Of a stretch of 64,000 bases of DNA, positions 1-10,229 are shown piece after piece. The notes below the pieces were generated by a model. It was not told where the DNA came from. It made no database searches and saw only the letters and a list, made by a program, of their open reading frames with translations. Each line of letters begins with the position of its first letter. Positions within the stretch are counted from its first letter, which is position 1. The stretch covers positions 42,656,352 through 42,720,351 of the forward strand of contig OX235270.1 in assembly GCA_944472135.2 (NCBI GenBank), read 5' to 3'. A program made the translations under genes and the position numbers. Source of the stretch: Trichobilharzia regenti. Its lineage: Eukaryota > Platyhelminthes > Trematoda > Strigeidida > Schistosomatidae.

Positions 1-109
1 GCGACCGATGAGACGATGACTGTCGTATTGATGCCTCCGCGAAAATTGGGGAAGTAGATTTTGAGCAAACAACCAAGAATTGATCGTTCAATCTTCAACT
101 CCATTGACA
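1..109 (-). mobile_element. BEL/Pao-type LTR, 3'-side fragment cut by window edge
   Basis: This stretch matches the last ~109 bases of the ~359-bp LTR seen at 55797-56155, including the stretch with 'gagacgatgactgtcg' and the terminal 'tgaca'. It is read in the same orientation as that copy, so opposite to the LTR that precedes gag at 59265. The rest lies outside the window. It carries no coding sequence. Confidence 0.75.
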
Positions 110-136
110 ACCTATGTCATTTCAGAATATAGTGGG

Positions 137-501
137 TGTCAGCCAACTCTGGGAAATTGTCAATGTCCAGCTCTTACTACGCTGGACCTCACGCTGTCCC
201 TCGAAAACTTTCAGAAACAATGTGTAATAACCAAAGCGTAAAACCAGAACACAGATTGGCTACTGGAGAATCCTTTATTCTTATGCCAATATGTAACCAA
301 CAATAAGGTTATTACACACAAGGTCTAAGAATAAATGTTATAACAATAAATCACGATAATACTTCTGATAGTTTTTTACCTTCCACTGAACAGCGAATGA
401 TGACACGATGACTGCTGGATTGATGACTCCCGCGAAACATATGGATTTGGATTTGAGCAAAGAACCATGAATTGATCGTTCAATCTTCAACTACATTGAC
501 A
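137..501 (-). mobile_element. BEL/Pao-type solo LTR with 5-bp target duplication
   Basis: A ~365-bp LTR starts with TGTC and ends with TGACA on the plus strand. It is related along its length to the LTRs at 55797-56155 and 59265-59623 but is visibly more diverged. It is flanked on both sides by GTGGG (132-136 and 502-506), which is the expected 5-bp target-site duplication. No internal retrotransposon sequence is attached, so it is best read as a solo LTR left by LTR-LTR recombination. Confidence 0.75.
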
Positions 502-1286
502 GTGGGTAAATAAAATCTTCAGTTATCATAAAAAGGCAATATCGAGGAATAGGTTAGAATGTGTTTAGAATTGTTGTAAGCTTGGTGGTGCTGAGGTCTA
601 AGTGATAAATAGTATTAATCACCGTTATTCAAGATATGCTTTTAACCAGAAATGCTCGGCTGAAAAACGTTGTAAATTAGACACAGATCGGTGTAATTTT
701 AAGCTGACTCCAAATCGCTCTCATCACGAAACAATCAACCAAAGTATGCTTCATACTGTTGCTTTCAGGCATCTGAAGGGAAAGTAAGTGTAACAGCAGT
801 TTAGGCATACATGTTTATATTCTGAATACAAATGGAAACAAAAGGTAATGCAAATATTTTCACAAAAATAACCGATTAAGTGGGGCACATCGTAGTCTTA
901 AAGTTGTTTGCGGCTAATTTGCTAGCAAAATGTTCAGCCTTCTGCTGAACTCGGCTATTTCCTGCAGTGCAGCATCCGGATATCTTCGGTTCAGACCGTT
1001 GAGACGATATCTTAAACGTTCATAAGCATTTCGAAACGCGTTGTTTGGTTCCAGTTTTAAGCAGATGGCCCGCAGAATGTTGTCTGTTGTGTTATGTAGA
1101 CGTGTCCACCTTTCACCATTCCTCAAAATATCTGAGAGTAGCATTTAAGGAAATGGAACATACCACAGTTTATGAGTTCAAGAACTCCTCAACGACAAGG
1201 GCACATGGCAAATTGTATGCGCAGTATGTCCGATATGTGCATTTCGCCTAATTCCTGTTTACGAAGAAGATGTAACCACCTTCTCT
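502..1286. other. Non-coding stretch between solo LTR and RTE-1 copy A
   Basis: Apart from the weak exon candidate at 914-1132, I see no recognisable gene. A 61-codon open frame at 602-787 has no family resemblance and is probably chance. Confidence 0.4.
914..1132 (-). CDS. Candidate terminal exon, unknown protein
   Basis: The minus strand has an open frame of about 72 codons ending in TAG at 914. It is preceded by a plausible acceptor, a pyrimidine-rich stretch ending 'tactctcag'. The peptide is amphipathic and helix-like (for example NAYERLRYRLNGLNRRYP) with a composition unlike random AT-rich translation. I do not recognise the family. No upstream exon is evident before the RTE-1 insertion that starts at 1300; any such exon would lie beyond 4831. 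It could be a host exon, a transposon remnant or chance. Confidence 0.25.
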   Translation of the reverse strand, partial: DILRNGERWTRLHNTTDNILRAICLKLEPNNAFRNAYERLRYRLNGLNRRYPDAALQEIAEFSRRLNILLAN

Positions 1287-1299
1287 GTAGGACACATTA

Positions 1300-4200
1300 T
1301 TATTATATTTATTATTATTGTATCCTTTAGTTCCTAGAGGAACATAGGGCTTCAGCTGCGCACCTCCATTGACTTCTGTTTTTTGACAACTTTTTCACCC
1401 TGCTCCAGGTCTGCCCACATGCTTTCATCTCCTCTTCACATGACCTCCTCCAAGTCACCCTTGGACGACCAACTCGCCGCCTCCCTTTCGGGTTCCACTC
1501 GAGGGCTTGTCTAGTGATGTCACTTGATGGTTTCCTCAGCGTATGGCCAATCCATCTCCATTTCTTTCTGCCTATTTGTTTCACAATCGGTTCCTGATTG
1601 GTTCGCTCCCAGAGATCCCTGTTGCTGATCTTTTCTGGCCATCTGATCTTGAGTATTGAGCGGAGACAGTTGTTAATGAAGGTTTGAAGTTTGTTTGAGA
1701 TGCTCTTTATGACTCGCCAAGTCTCTGATCCGTATAGTAGCACTGACTTCACATTGGAGTTGAAAATCCGGATCTTATTTTTGATGCTGAATGCTGTTGA
1801 CCTCCACACAGATTTGAGAGTAATGAAAGCTTGTCTTGCTTTTCCGATTCTGGCTTTGATGTCCTCGTCAGTTCCGCCTGTAGTTGAGACGATGCTTCCC
1901 AGGTAGGTGAAGGAGGTTGTTTCTTTCAGGTTCTTCCCATTTATGCTTATTGTGGTCTGTTGTTGCTGTTGATGTTGGCTAGGAATCTTCATCATCTCTG
2001 TTTTATCTATGTTCACGTGAAGTCCTATCTTTGATGCTTCTTCTGCCAACTTGTTACTTTTCATTTGCATATCTTCCAGTTTATGGGAAATCAGACATAT
2101 ATCATCGGCGAAATCCAGATCCTCCAAGTCTTTTGTGTCAGTCCATTTTATGCCTGTTCCCTCGTTGGTTGCCGTTGTCTGTCGCATTATCCAATCAATT
2201 GCAATCAGGAAGATCATTGGTGATAGTAGACAGCCTTGCCTCACTCCCGTCCTCACTTCGAAGGCTTCCGTAAGTTTCCCGTTGTGGATTACTTGGCATG
2301 CAGCATTGTCGTATAACTGTTGGATGAGGTGTATAATTGTCGATGGGACCCCGTAGTAGCGAAGTAGTTTCCAAATGACCTCTCGATCGACGCTGTCGAA
2401 GGCCTTTTCAAAGTCGATGAAGTTGAGATAGAGAGGTGACTGCCATTCCAAGCTTTGTTCAATGATGATCCGTAGAGTGGCGATTTGATCAATACATGAT
2501 TTGTTTCTCCTGAATCCAGCCTGTTCCGGACGAAGTTTTTCATCTAGGGCTTGTTTGATTCTCTCCAGGATGATGCGACTTAGTATCTTGCTTGGAATGG
2601 ACAGAAGCATAATTCCCCGCCAGTTTTTACATTGACTTAAGTCTCCTTTCTTTGGAAGTTTGAATAAGTAACTGTTCTTCCAATCCTCGGGTACTTTGCC
2701 CTCTTTCCACACCTTCTCCAGTAGTGGTGTCATCAAGTCCGCTGTTGTCTCTGGGTCTATTTTCAAAGCCTCTGCTGGGATTCCATCTGGTCCCGGTGTT
2801 TTCCCAGTTTTAAGCATCTTGATTGCATTCAGGACTTCTGATTTCGTCGGGGGGTCAGTGTTCACTGGTAGTTCTGCTTCCGTTGTTGGTATTGCTGGAC
2901 GTGTTGTAGGTGGCGGACGATTTAGAAGTCTTTTGAAGTGTTCAACCCAGTGCTTTCTCTGTTCCACCTCTTTGGTGATTGACTTTCCATTGTCGTCCTT
3001 TATTGGCTTAATCTGTGTCGAACGTTTGCCCGAAAGGTTCCTAGTTGTTTGGTAGAGTGTGGCGAGGTCTCCTTTGCCTGCAGCTTGTTCTGCTTCGTTT
3101 GCCATGGTTTCATAATATTTTCTTTTGTCTTCCCTGGCACTTTTCTTCACTCTTTTGTTCAGTGTATTGTAGCTTGCATTCAGCTCCTGTTTTTGTTGCT
3201 CGTCGTGCACTGGATAATCTTTTGCTTCACTGTCCTTCTCTCTTCTATTAGTTTCCAAGTGTCCGTAGTGAGCCACTGTTTGTCCTGTCTCTTTTTTCTG
3301 CCTAGAATTTCTATGCAGGTTTGGCTCCACACCGTTTTCAAGTTGTTCCAGTGCTTTTCAACGCCGACCTCTTCGCTAGTGTTGATTTGTGTCTCGGCTT
3401 TGTCCTTTATGCTTGCAATGAAGATGTCCTTTGTAGCCTGGTCCTTCAGCTTTTGAGTGTTGAACTTGGCTTGTGGTCTATCTGCAGCTCCTCCTTCTTT
3501 GAAAGCTTTTAATTTGATTTGGATTGTCCCTTGTACGAGATAGTGGTCTGAGCCAACGTCTGCTCCTCTTCTTGCTTTTGTGTCCAGTAGGCTGCGCCTC
3601 CACTTCCTTGAGATTGAGATGAAGTCGATTTGGTTTTTGGTTTGCCCGTCTGGTGACACCCATGTAGCCTTGTGGATATCTTTGTGCTTGTATACACTGC
3701 CACCAATCACCAGTTCGTTGAAGGCGCAGAAGTCGGCGAAGAGTTCTCCGTTTTCATTCATTTCTCCTAGAGCTTCTCTACCCATGATGAGTTCCCTTCC
3801 CGTATTGTCTGGTCCCAGTTTGGCGTTCATGTCTCCCATTAGTATTTTCATGTCGCCAGCTGGAGTATTGTCCATTGTTGCCTGTAGTTGCCTGTAGAAT
3901 TCTTCTTTCTTCTCGAGGTCTGCGTTGTTTGTGGGTGCATAACATTGTATGATTGACACTTTCCTTCCTTTGGAGTTGAACCTGGCGGTCATTATCCTGG
4001 ACGAAATCGCCTCCCATTGTATCAGGGCTTTCGTTGCCGTTGGTGACATCATGATAGCCACGCCCTCGGTGTGCGTGTGGTTATCTTCTGGGTGACCGGA
4101 GTAGATCACTGACTCACCTGTTGACAATTTGGTGAGTCCACTCCCATTCCATCTGCTCTCACATATTCCCAGCACTTGTATTCCGTATCTTTTCATCTCG

Positions 4201-4831
4201 TTGGCGATCTGGGCAGCTTTTCCAGTCTCGTACATAGTTCGGACGTTCCATGTTCCTACACAGACTTTTTCTTTTGGTGCAAAGAGGTTCATTTTGCTGA
4301 AGGTTCTGTAGCAACTTTGTTTACAGGGTGTGGTTGCTAGCCTCACGCCTGAGAAAAGAATGATTACATTAAGTAAAAGTTTAGAGAGAAGCAACTTTTT
4401 GGGTTGCTCCCCTCAAAATCAGAAAATAACGGACAAACAATGAGAACAACATCAACAAAGGAAACAGTTCACAGAAAAAAGGGCAAAAAGCGACGACAAC
4501 TATACAATAAGACAACATGCAATATAGTTCAGTATTGTTAACTAAAATGATATCTTAACCATAAACTCACTGACTTGGAGCAACTTGAACATATAAATCC
4601 AACAATATATACAATTATAGATGTGTTTATGTTTAAAAATTCCACAAATCCAAACAGTGAGTTATGTGTATTATCTGTCAATAAGATGGTATTTTTTGGA
4701 TTCAGTGTTCAAAAGGTTAATAATTGTGATAATTTCCGCAAACACTTTGCATAAAATTTTAGAGTTATAAGAGATTTTATTTATGACCAAAATGTAGCGT
4801 AATAGTCGAAAAGCGCGCTCAAGGTCAATCC
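1300..4831 (-). mobile_element. RTE-1 copy A, full-length RTE-clade non-LTR retrotransposon
   Basis: This is a complete ~3.5-kb insertion. The 13-bp sequence GTAGGACACATTA occurs immediately before (1287-1299) and after (4832-4844) the element, which fixes both ends. From the 5' end (4831) it has a ~540-nt leader, then an endonuclease-RT frame starting at ATG 4292, a very short 3' UTR and a tail of (AATAAT)-type repeats at 1300-1321. The microsatellite tail and short 3' UTR are typical of RTE elements. The leader contains a module shared with RTE-2 and with the SINEs at 41.3 and 43.2 kb. One frameshift separates the endonuclease and RT halves. Confidence 0.9.
1327..4292 (-). pseudogene. RTE-1 endonuclease-reverse transcriptase, one frameshift
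   Basis: The protein would nick the target and copy its own RNA (target-primed reverse transcription). The N-terminal APE-type endonuclease starts at MNLFAPKEK and shows GTWNVRTMYETGK, GICESRWNG, GDMNAKLG and SDHYLV. The RT half shows TPGPDGIPAE, DFEKAFDSVDRE, GVRQGCLLSP, the catalytic FADD and TYLGSIVS. The C-terminus has the basic RWPEKISNRDLW and GRRRVGRP region usual in RTE proteins. An upstream in-frame ATG at 4394 exists, but the start at 4292 fits the family better. A single-base shift near 3190-3215, at a run of A, moves the reading from the endonuclease frame to the RT frame. RTE-2 copy D is open across the matching point, so this is a lesion or a sequence error rather than programmed frameshifting. 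Confidence 0.88.
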
Positions 4832-5694
4832 GTAGGACACATTAAATGTTTAGAAATTGTAGTTGAATTATATTTGCCTAATAAGCAAAAATGCATACAT
4901 CCTATTTTGGACTTAAAATAAATTCATCAAAATTACTGTTGATTTATGTTCACTTACTAGACATTCTCATACATCTCAATGTACTTTAAACACCACCAAT
5001 GCATCCGAATAGCTTGTGACTATCACACTACACTCACACCAAAAAAATTAACACGCCATTATATCGTGGTAAGTTAAGCCCTAAATTAAACTGACTGTGA
5101 ATTTCCGTGTCAAAATCAAAAGATTGCCGCTTTAACTTATATTTTAAACCAATAGGAAACCAGCTAGCCAACACCCAATCAAAATCTGCCCTACATAAGT
5201 TATGTCGCGTGCAGCTTTGTGTGGTTGCGTCATGTGTCGTTTGCATGAAGATGTGATGAATCTGAATGTAACGGCAACAGTAAAGAATAGACACCAACTT
5301 CAGACGACCTTGAAACAGGCAATCAGATTCTTCTAGGTGAGAAGTGATATTCAATTTACAAAGAATTCTTTGTAAACTGAAGTGGCTTCAGACATACCAT
5401 TTGAATATATGACCGTAAGTGGCCCGTCAATACTTTTTTAGAGTCATTATCCTTCCACATACGCATGTTTTATTCCTCCCTAACAACCCATTTTCCACAG
5501 GGAAGTGAGAAAGCATGTCTAGGAGATATTTTCAGCGGCCATCTGTAATGCTGGGCTATCTGATTGGTCAAATCAAGGTCATTTGATCTTGGTGTCTATT
5601 GTTCACCCTTGCCAATGTAACTTTTGATTATCCTAACGTTTTTTTTGCTTTTTTGTGCATGTACAAGGCTTCCCAGCTAGCATTTTTTCGGACG

Positions 5695-5815
5695 CATAAC
5701 AGACTTTTACGGCAGACTTAGGGTTCATTGCAGACTTTCCGGCGAACTCAGGGCTCAGTGGAGACTTTTTGGCAGACTCCGGGTGCATTGTATGCTTTTT
5801 AGGGCAGGCTTAAGA
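5695..5815. repeat. Minisatellite, about four ~31-nt units
   Basis: Successive units begin 'agactttt', 'agactttcc', 'agacttttt' and 'tgctttttag', each followed by a 'ggcagact' / 'ggcgaact' type core and 'gggttcattg'-like end. The spacing is about 30-32 bases. The units are imperfect and do not form an open reading frame. Confidence 0.6.
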
Positions 5816-6207
5816 ATGCTGTCCCACGTGTGTTTATGCAACCGAAGTTTTTATTTCAAAGTCTGCAGTGCGCCCAAAAATGCGTTGTTTCATCATACAC
5901 TCTGTTGAGTTTGTTTGGCCTTTAGAGGCTGACAGTATTGACGTTTGCCGATTGTACGGAATATACTAAAGCAAGATCTAATACCAATAACTTCTATAGT
6001 ACTCGTTCCGCGTAGATCAAAGAAAAGCAAAAGACCACAATTGATCGTCCAAATTACGAGATATATTTCGGGACCATATTGTAGAGCGAGATGAACGCTT
6101 ACCTGGCTACTGATCGCTCACGAACGTGACGCGGCGGAGTACCGAATGGCATGGATGCTTGTCAACTTAAACAGTGAGGGTCAGCATCCAATGTTCAGTG
6201 ATGATTG

Positions 6208-6246
6208 CTGTAGTAAATAATTTTTGGGGAATTATTTACCGCTACA
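6208..6246. repeat. Imperfect hairpin sharing an arm with 16.6 kb
   Basis: The arms 'ctgtagtaaataatt' and 'aattatttaccgctacag' are complementary apart from a small bulge, around a T/G-rich loop. The right arm with part of the loop recurs at 16621-16646. Confidence 0.5.
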
Positions 6247-6438
6247 GGCCTTTTGGTTGCTGTCAATGTCTACGATCCCGTGGGTTCTTATGTTTTCTAC
6301 ACTTCTAGTTATACGTATGATATTTTCTTAATCGATATTTCTTGCTCATGTATTTTGATATTGCGTTTTTTACAAAATTATCTTTAAATAGTTATGGCAG
6401 AAATGGTTACTAATTGACGGAGCCTTTTTATAAGTTCA

Positions 6439-6660
6439 TTGCAGGTAATCAATGCGACGGCTGTTGCAGAGGTTGAAGCTTCAGACTATGTCTTCTTCAA
6501 AGACAATGGGATGAGAATAGAATGGAATCCGCGTGTATTCACATGCACATTTGGGACGTTCCGGAGCTGTTGGTACCCTTGTCGACATTTGCTGTTAGTG
6601 CATTTCAGAAAGGTGTGGTTTACAGGTACTGTAAGGTTTCTTACATACCTTTACATTTAA
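6439..6660 (+). pseudogene. SWIM-like zinc-finger remnant, possibly a Mutator-type transposase
   Basis: A 73-codon frame contains FTCTFGTFRSCWYPCRHLLLV. This resembles the SWIM pattern CxCx(n)CxH near the end of Mutator-like transposases, with the second cysteine replaced by phenylalanine. Mutator-like transposons (Curupira) are known in schistosomes, from memory. A second coding-like patch follows at 6915-7121. The frame is broken and no DDE domain or terminal inverted repeat is visible. It could equally be a host SWIM-protein exon. Confidence 0.35.
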
Positions 6661-6914
6661 TTATATGTAAGAAGTACTATGTTGTTAGCTAAACTATTCG
6701 CTGTTTTATGACTTTTTATTTGTAATGTATGTTGACGTAACCTTAAGTAACTGAGAATCTCGAGTACTAAAATTTATATTTTCAGAAACGTTTGCATGTC
6801 TACACTGCATTCACTAGAAACCGGATTTAAGAACTGCCATTATTAATCCTGTAATATTTTGTTCATAATTATATTTATGTCTCCTGTTCTACCTTTTGTA
6901 TTTAATCATGTACT

Positions 6915-7121
6915 GCAGAAGTGTCAACGATGGACATAATCACGCGACTCGTACGCATCTCAAAGCACGTCAGCAGTTGTCTGACAAAATCCACGTGGGT
7001 TATACTCAACCAATAGAAGGCTCATGATTGCCTGCCTGACAAAAATTCGTGACAGATTTGGAAACAAGATTGCTCCAGATTACGCAGAAGCAGTCGCAGG
7101 AATGCAAAGTTTTCTTAATAG
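6915..7121 (+). pseudogene. Coding-like remnant downstream of the SWIM patch
   Basis: The plus strand reads CRSVNDGHNHATRTHLKARQ, then a stop and frame change, then KIRDRFGNKIAPDYAEAVAG up to a donor-like 'taggtaaat'. The composition looks like decayed coding sequence. I do not recognise the family; its position suggests it belonged with the SWIM patch. Confidence 0.25.
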
Positions 7122-7229
7122 GTAAATAAACTAAATTTGTATTACAATAAAAATAAACTTTTCCTATAAACATGGTTGTCTCTCACTTCGTGTGCTTGCT
7201 GTGGGAGTACGGTACTTCTTAGGACATGA

Positions 7230-7828
7230 ACCTGTCATAAGTGATGAATTATAGGTACTTTAGTCAAGACTAAACATCTGCCCAAAGTTAAGCGACTAAA
7301 TCTCCTAACCACATTTCAATCTGTAGGGAATCCTGACAAAAAACATAACCTACATGTTTGATAATTAAAATTAGAATTTAGGCACTGCAGTGGAATTCCA
7401 TTTAGTATAAGATCAATTGTAATCAAAAGGAGTGCATTATTATTATTTTTACAGGCACTAACCAGTAATGTTATAGATGACGACCGTTAAGTATCACAAA
7501 TTAATACTTTTTCATAAGTAGTTGGGTAAGTGCTACGCCCTCACATAGTTGAAGGCAATTTCCTCAAAAGGAGAGCGCCATGTTAAACTGCAAAGTGGCA
7601 TAAAACACATTTATGCAAAATATGTCATTGAATGTACTCCTACAAGATATAAACACCAAGAGGCTACAGAGTCTTTGAAATGATAGTATACCTTTCTAAT
7701 CACAGCAACCAGACTTTAAGCAAACAACTAATAGGCAAAAAGAGTAAGTCTCAGCTTTAATAAAGGCCTATGCAGTTACGATAAAATGGAGTGTAATAGT
7801 GTGTAAATAAAAAGACTATTGTGAAGTA
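7230..7828 (+). repeat. Duplicated flank, copy 1 left part (interrupted by the Gypsy element)
   Basis: This sequence and its continuation at 13192-13601 are the reverse complement of 60534-62001, with moderate divergence and small indels. For example 'agtctcagctttaataaaggc' spacing and content recur at about 60960-60975. In copy 1 the Gypsy element sits between the two parts; in copy 2 they are joined. The left limit of similarity is approximate. Confidence 0.7.
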
Positions 7829-8129
7829 TGTTGCGTGCGTTGTCTGACTAAACTGCTGTACACATATATTCTATGTATTTCTTCGCTCTTATTGATGTGC
7901 GCAGACGTTGTGGCTACTCGACGCCCACAACGTAAATCAAAAGGCACTTGTGAAGATTACGAATATGTATTGAAGCAGTAGTCAAATTCGAAATTGTGTC
8001 AAGGTAATATTCAACAGTGAATGGACAAGTATTTGCGAAGTACATATAAAATCGGTCTGTATACACATATAATGCAAGTATACAAATTAGATTAAAAAGC
8101 ATGTTTACAGTTGGTATAGGGGTACTACA
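7829..8129 (-). repeat. 3' LTR of the Gypsy element
   Basis: It begins (minus strand) with TGTAGTACCCC and ends CGCACGCAACA. It is identical to the other LTR except at 8023. Confidence 0.92.
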
Positions 8130-8143
8130 TAATTCCCCCACCA
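8130..8143 (-). promoter_or_regulatory. Polypurine tract
   Basis: The minus-strand sequence GGTGGGGGAATTA abuts the 3' LTR directly, as expected for the plus-strand DNA primer. Confidence 0.7.
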
Positions 8144-8544
8144 GAACACTGAAATATAAAAAAAATACATTTAAGTGTTCGAAAATAACATGCGTCAGCG
8201 TAATACGTAGCAGCGATAGTACACAGAAGGCGATTTATTAAGCTGAAAAATGAGCAGTTTAATGCGGTTAATAACGTCGATAATAAATGCGATAATCTAG
8301 GGAAAGTGGAATTCCTAATCGTAATAGAATATATAAGGAACGATAAAATTGTCCGGGGATCTGTAGTCGGTAGACGAAGACGATACGTGAATAATATACG
8401 AGATGTGATTAAATGTAATAATATAGGAAATATCGATGTTAAAATAATAGTGACGTGATTTATGTATGAAAATATTAATCAGTTAAATGAGTAATCAAAT
8501 GACAATTACGAATAAAGACAATAAAAATGAAAATTCGTAGTAAG

Positions 8545-8990
8545 TTATATTTCGATGACTTGCACGTAACGTTTAGGCCAATGGACTCGTCTACCAGATC
8601 GTGTTGTTTTCGCAGGCTTCTCTGTCGACGTTGAAGCTTGTGTAGATGTAGGTGTTGGCACGTCGTTCAGCTGGTTCTTATCGTTGACTTCGAAATCGTC
8701 GAGGAACGCTGGTTTGACTCTGTCGATACTGATGGCTTCTGTTTTATTCAATCTTTCTATCGTGATAACTTTCGCGTTTCTGTTTAGAACTTTGAATGGG
8801 CCATCATAAGCGGGTTGAAGTGGTCGTTGTACACCTTCTCTCCTGACGAAGACGTGAGTACAATCTGTCAGTTGTGACGGGATGTATGACGCTCGTTCCT
8901 GCTGACGTGGAATTGATATCTTTAGCTCGTTCATGTGTCGTTTTAGCTGGTGCACGTAACCAGTCATATCGTGTGGAACTTGTTACCCGG
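8545..8990 (-). pseudogene. Gypsy pol, integrase C-terminal part
   Basis: The frame continues the integrase after a frameshift near 8964-8990. It contains a GPFKVLNR segment typical of the integrase tail. It ends in a low-complexity Thr/Ser stretch followed by TRSGRRVHWPKRY, an end seen in CsRn1-type elements. The stop is followed by about 400 bases of non-coding sequence before the polypurine tract. Confidence 0.75.
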
Positions 8991-10229
8991 GGTGAAAAAT
9001 TCTCCTGGTAATCGTAATGTTGTTCCATAGACTAGTTCGGAAACACAGCAGCCAATATCTTTCTTTATAGTAGCTCGTATACCAAGTAATACTAGTGGAA
9101 GTTTGGTTGACCAATCGTTTTGAGTCAAAGAAGCAGCGAGTGCAGCTTTGAGTTGTCGATGAAATCGTTCGACCATACCGTTGGAACTAGGATGATACGC
9201 TGTCGTTCGTATTCGTTTAATGCCTAGTAATTCAGTTAGTTGGTCAAACAGTCGGCTTTCAAACTGGGCACCTCTGTCTGTAGTGATAATTGATGGGACA
9301 CCAAAGTTGGCTATCCAGTTTTCGACTAAAGCTTTAGCTACCGTTTCAGCTGAGACGTCGATTAATGGAACTGCTACTGGCCAACGAGTAAATCTGTCAA
9401 TGCAGGTTAGAATATAGTTGAAACCATTGGAAGGAGGCAGTGGACCAACTATGTCTACATGTACGTGGTCAAATCTAGAGTCGGGGTTAGGGAAGCGACC
9501 AAGTGGTGCTTTGGTGTGCCGGTTGATTTTGACTCTTTGACAAGACAAGCAATTTCGTGTCCACTTCTTAACGTCGCTGTTAATGTTTGGCCAGATAAAT
9601 CTTTCTCTTAGTAGCTTGGTAGTAGCGCTAACACCAGGATGCGACAAGTTATGTAACTTCTCGAATACTGTATGTCTCATAGCTATTGGAACGAAAGGTC
9701 GATATTTACCTGTAGAGGTGTCGCAGATAACTTTTGTCGTGCCGAAAGGAATTGCCTCGAGGTTTAGAGATGTTGTTTTAGAAGACATGATCTTTTTGAG
9801 TTCGGCGTCATCTCGTTGTAAGTTTGAGAGATGTTCGTAGTCGATGTCTGGGCATACAATGTTATCAATGTGCATACGTGATAAAGCGTCTGCCACTTCA
9901 TTGTTTTTACCCTTTATGTGTCGCAGATCGGAGGTGAACTGGGATATAAACTCGAGATGTCGTAGTTCACGTGGAGAGTAGTTATCCTGTTTTGCTGATA
10001 AGGCTTTCGTTAGAGCCTTGTGGTCTGTAAAGACAGTAAAAGGTGTACCTTCCAGCATATGTCGAAAGTGCTTGATTGCTAAATAAACAGCTAATAACTC
10101 TCTACCAAAGGTGCTATATCGACATTGAGTAGGATTCAGTCGTTTCGAAAAGAATGCAAGGGGTTGCCATTCGCCATGTACCTGCTGTTGTAACACTGCC
10201 CCAATGGCGACATCTGAAGCATCTGTCAT
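8964..10229 (-). pseudogene. Gypsy pol, RNase H and integrase
   Basis: The product would degrade the RNA template and insert the cDNA. RNase H starts with [14 protein letters not shown] near residues 2-15. The integrase zinc region has H-X3-H (HNLSH) and CLSCQ. The catalytic acidic residues lie in [19 protein letters not shown] and [12 protein letters not shown]. It connects to the RT part by a single-base shift at a C run near 10240. It ends at a second shift near 8964. Confidence 0.85.

Larger units (their letters stand above)
4845..6430. other. Intergenic stretch, no gene recognised
   Basis: No convincing gene is seen. A 106-codon minus frame at 5034-5354 has no recognisable domain. Two structures are listed separately: a tandem repeat at 5695-5815 and a hairpin at 6208-6246. 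Confidence 0.5.

Noticed and set aside
3180..3330. Programmed frameshift between endonuclease and RT in RTE-1 copy A
   Set aside because: RTE-2 copy D reads through the equivalent linker in one frame (57779-56826), and the shift sits in an A run, so a lesion or error is simpler.
2031..3512. Plus-strand open frames of 60-135 codons over RTE-1 copy A
   Set aside because: They are antisense shadows of the RT and endonuclease. The same shadows recur at every other copy.
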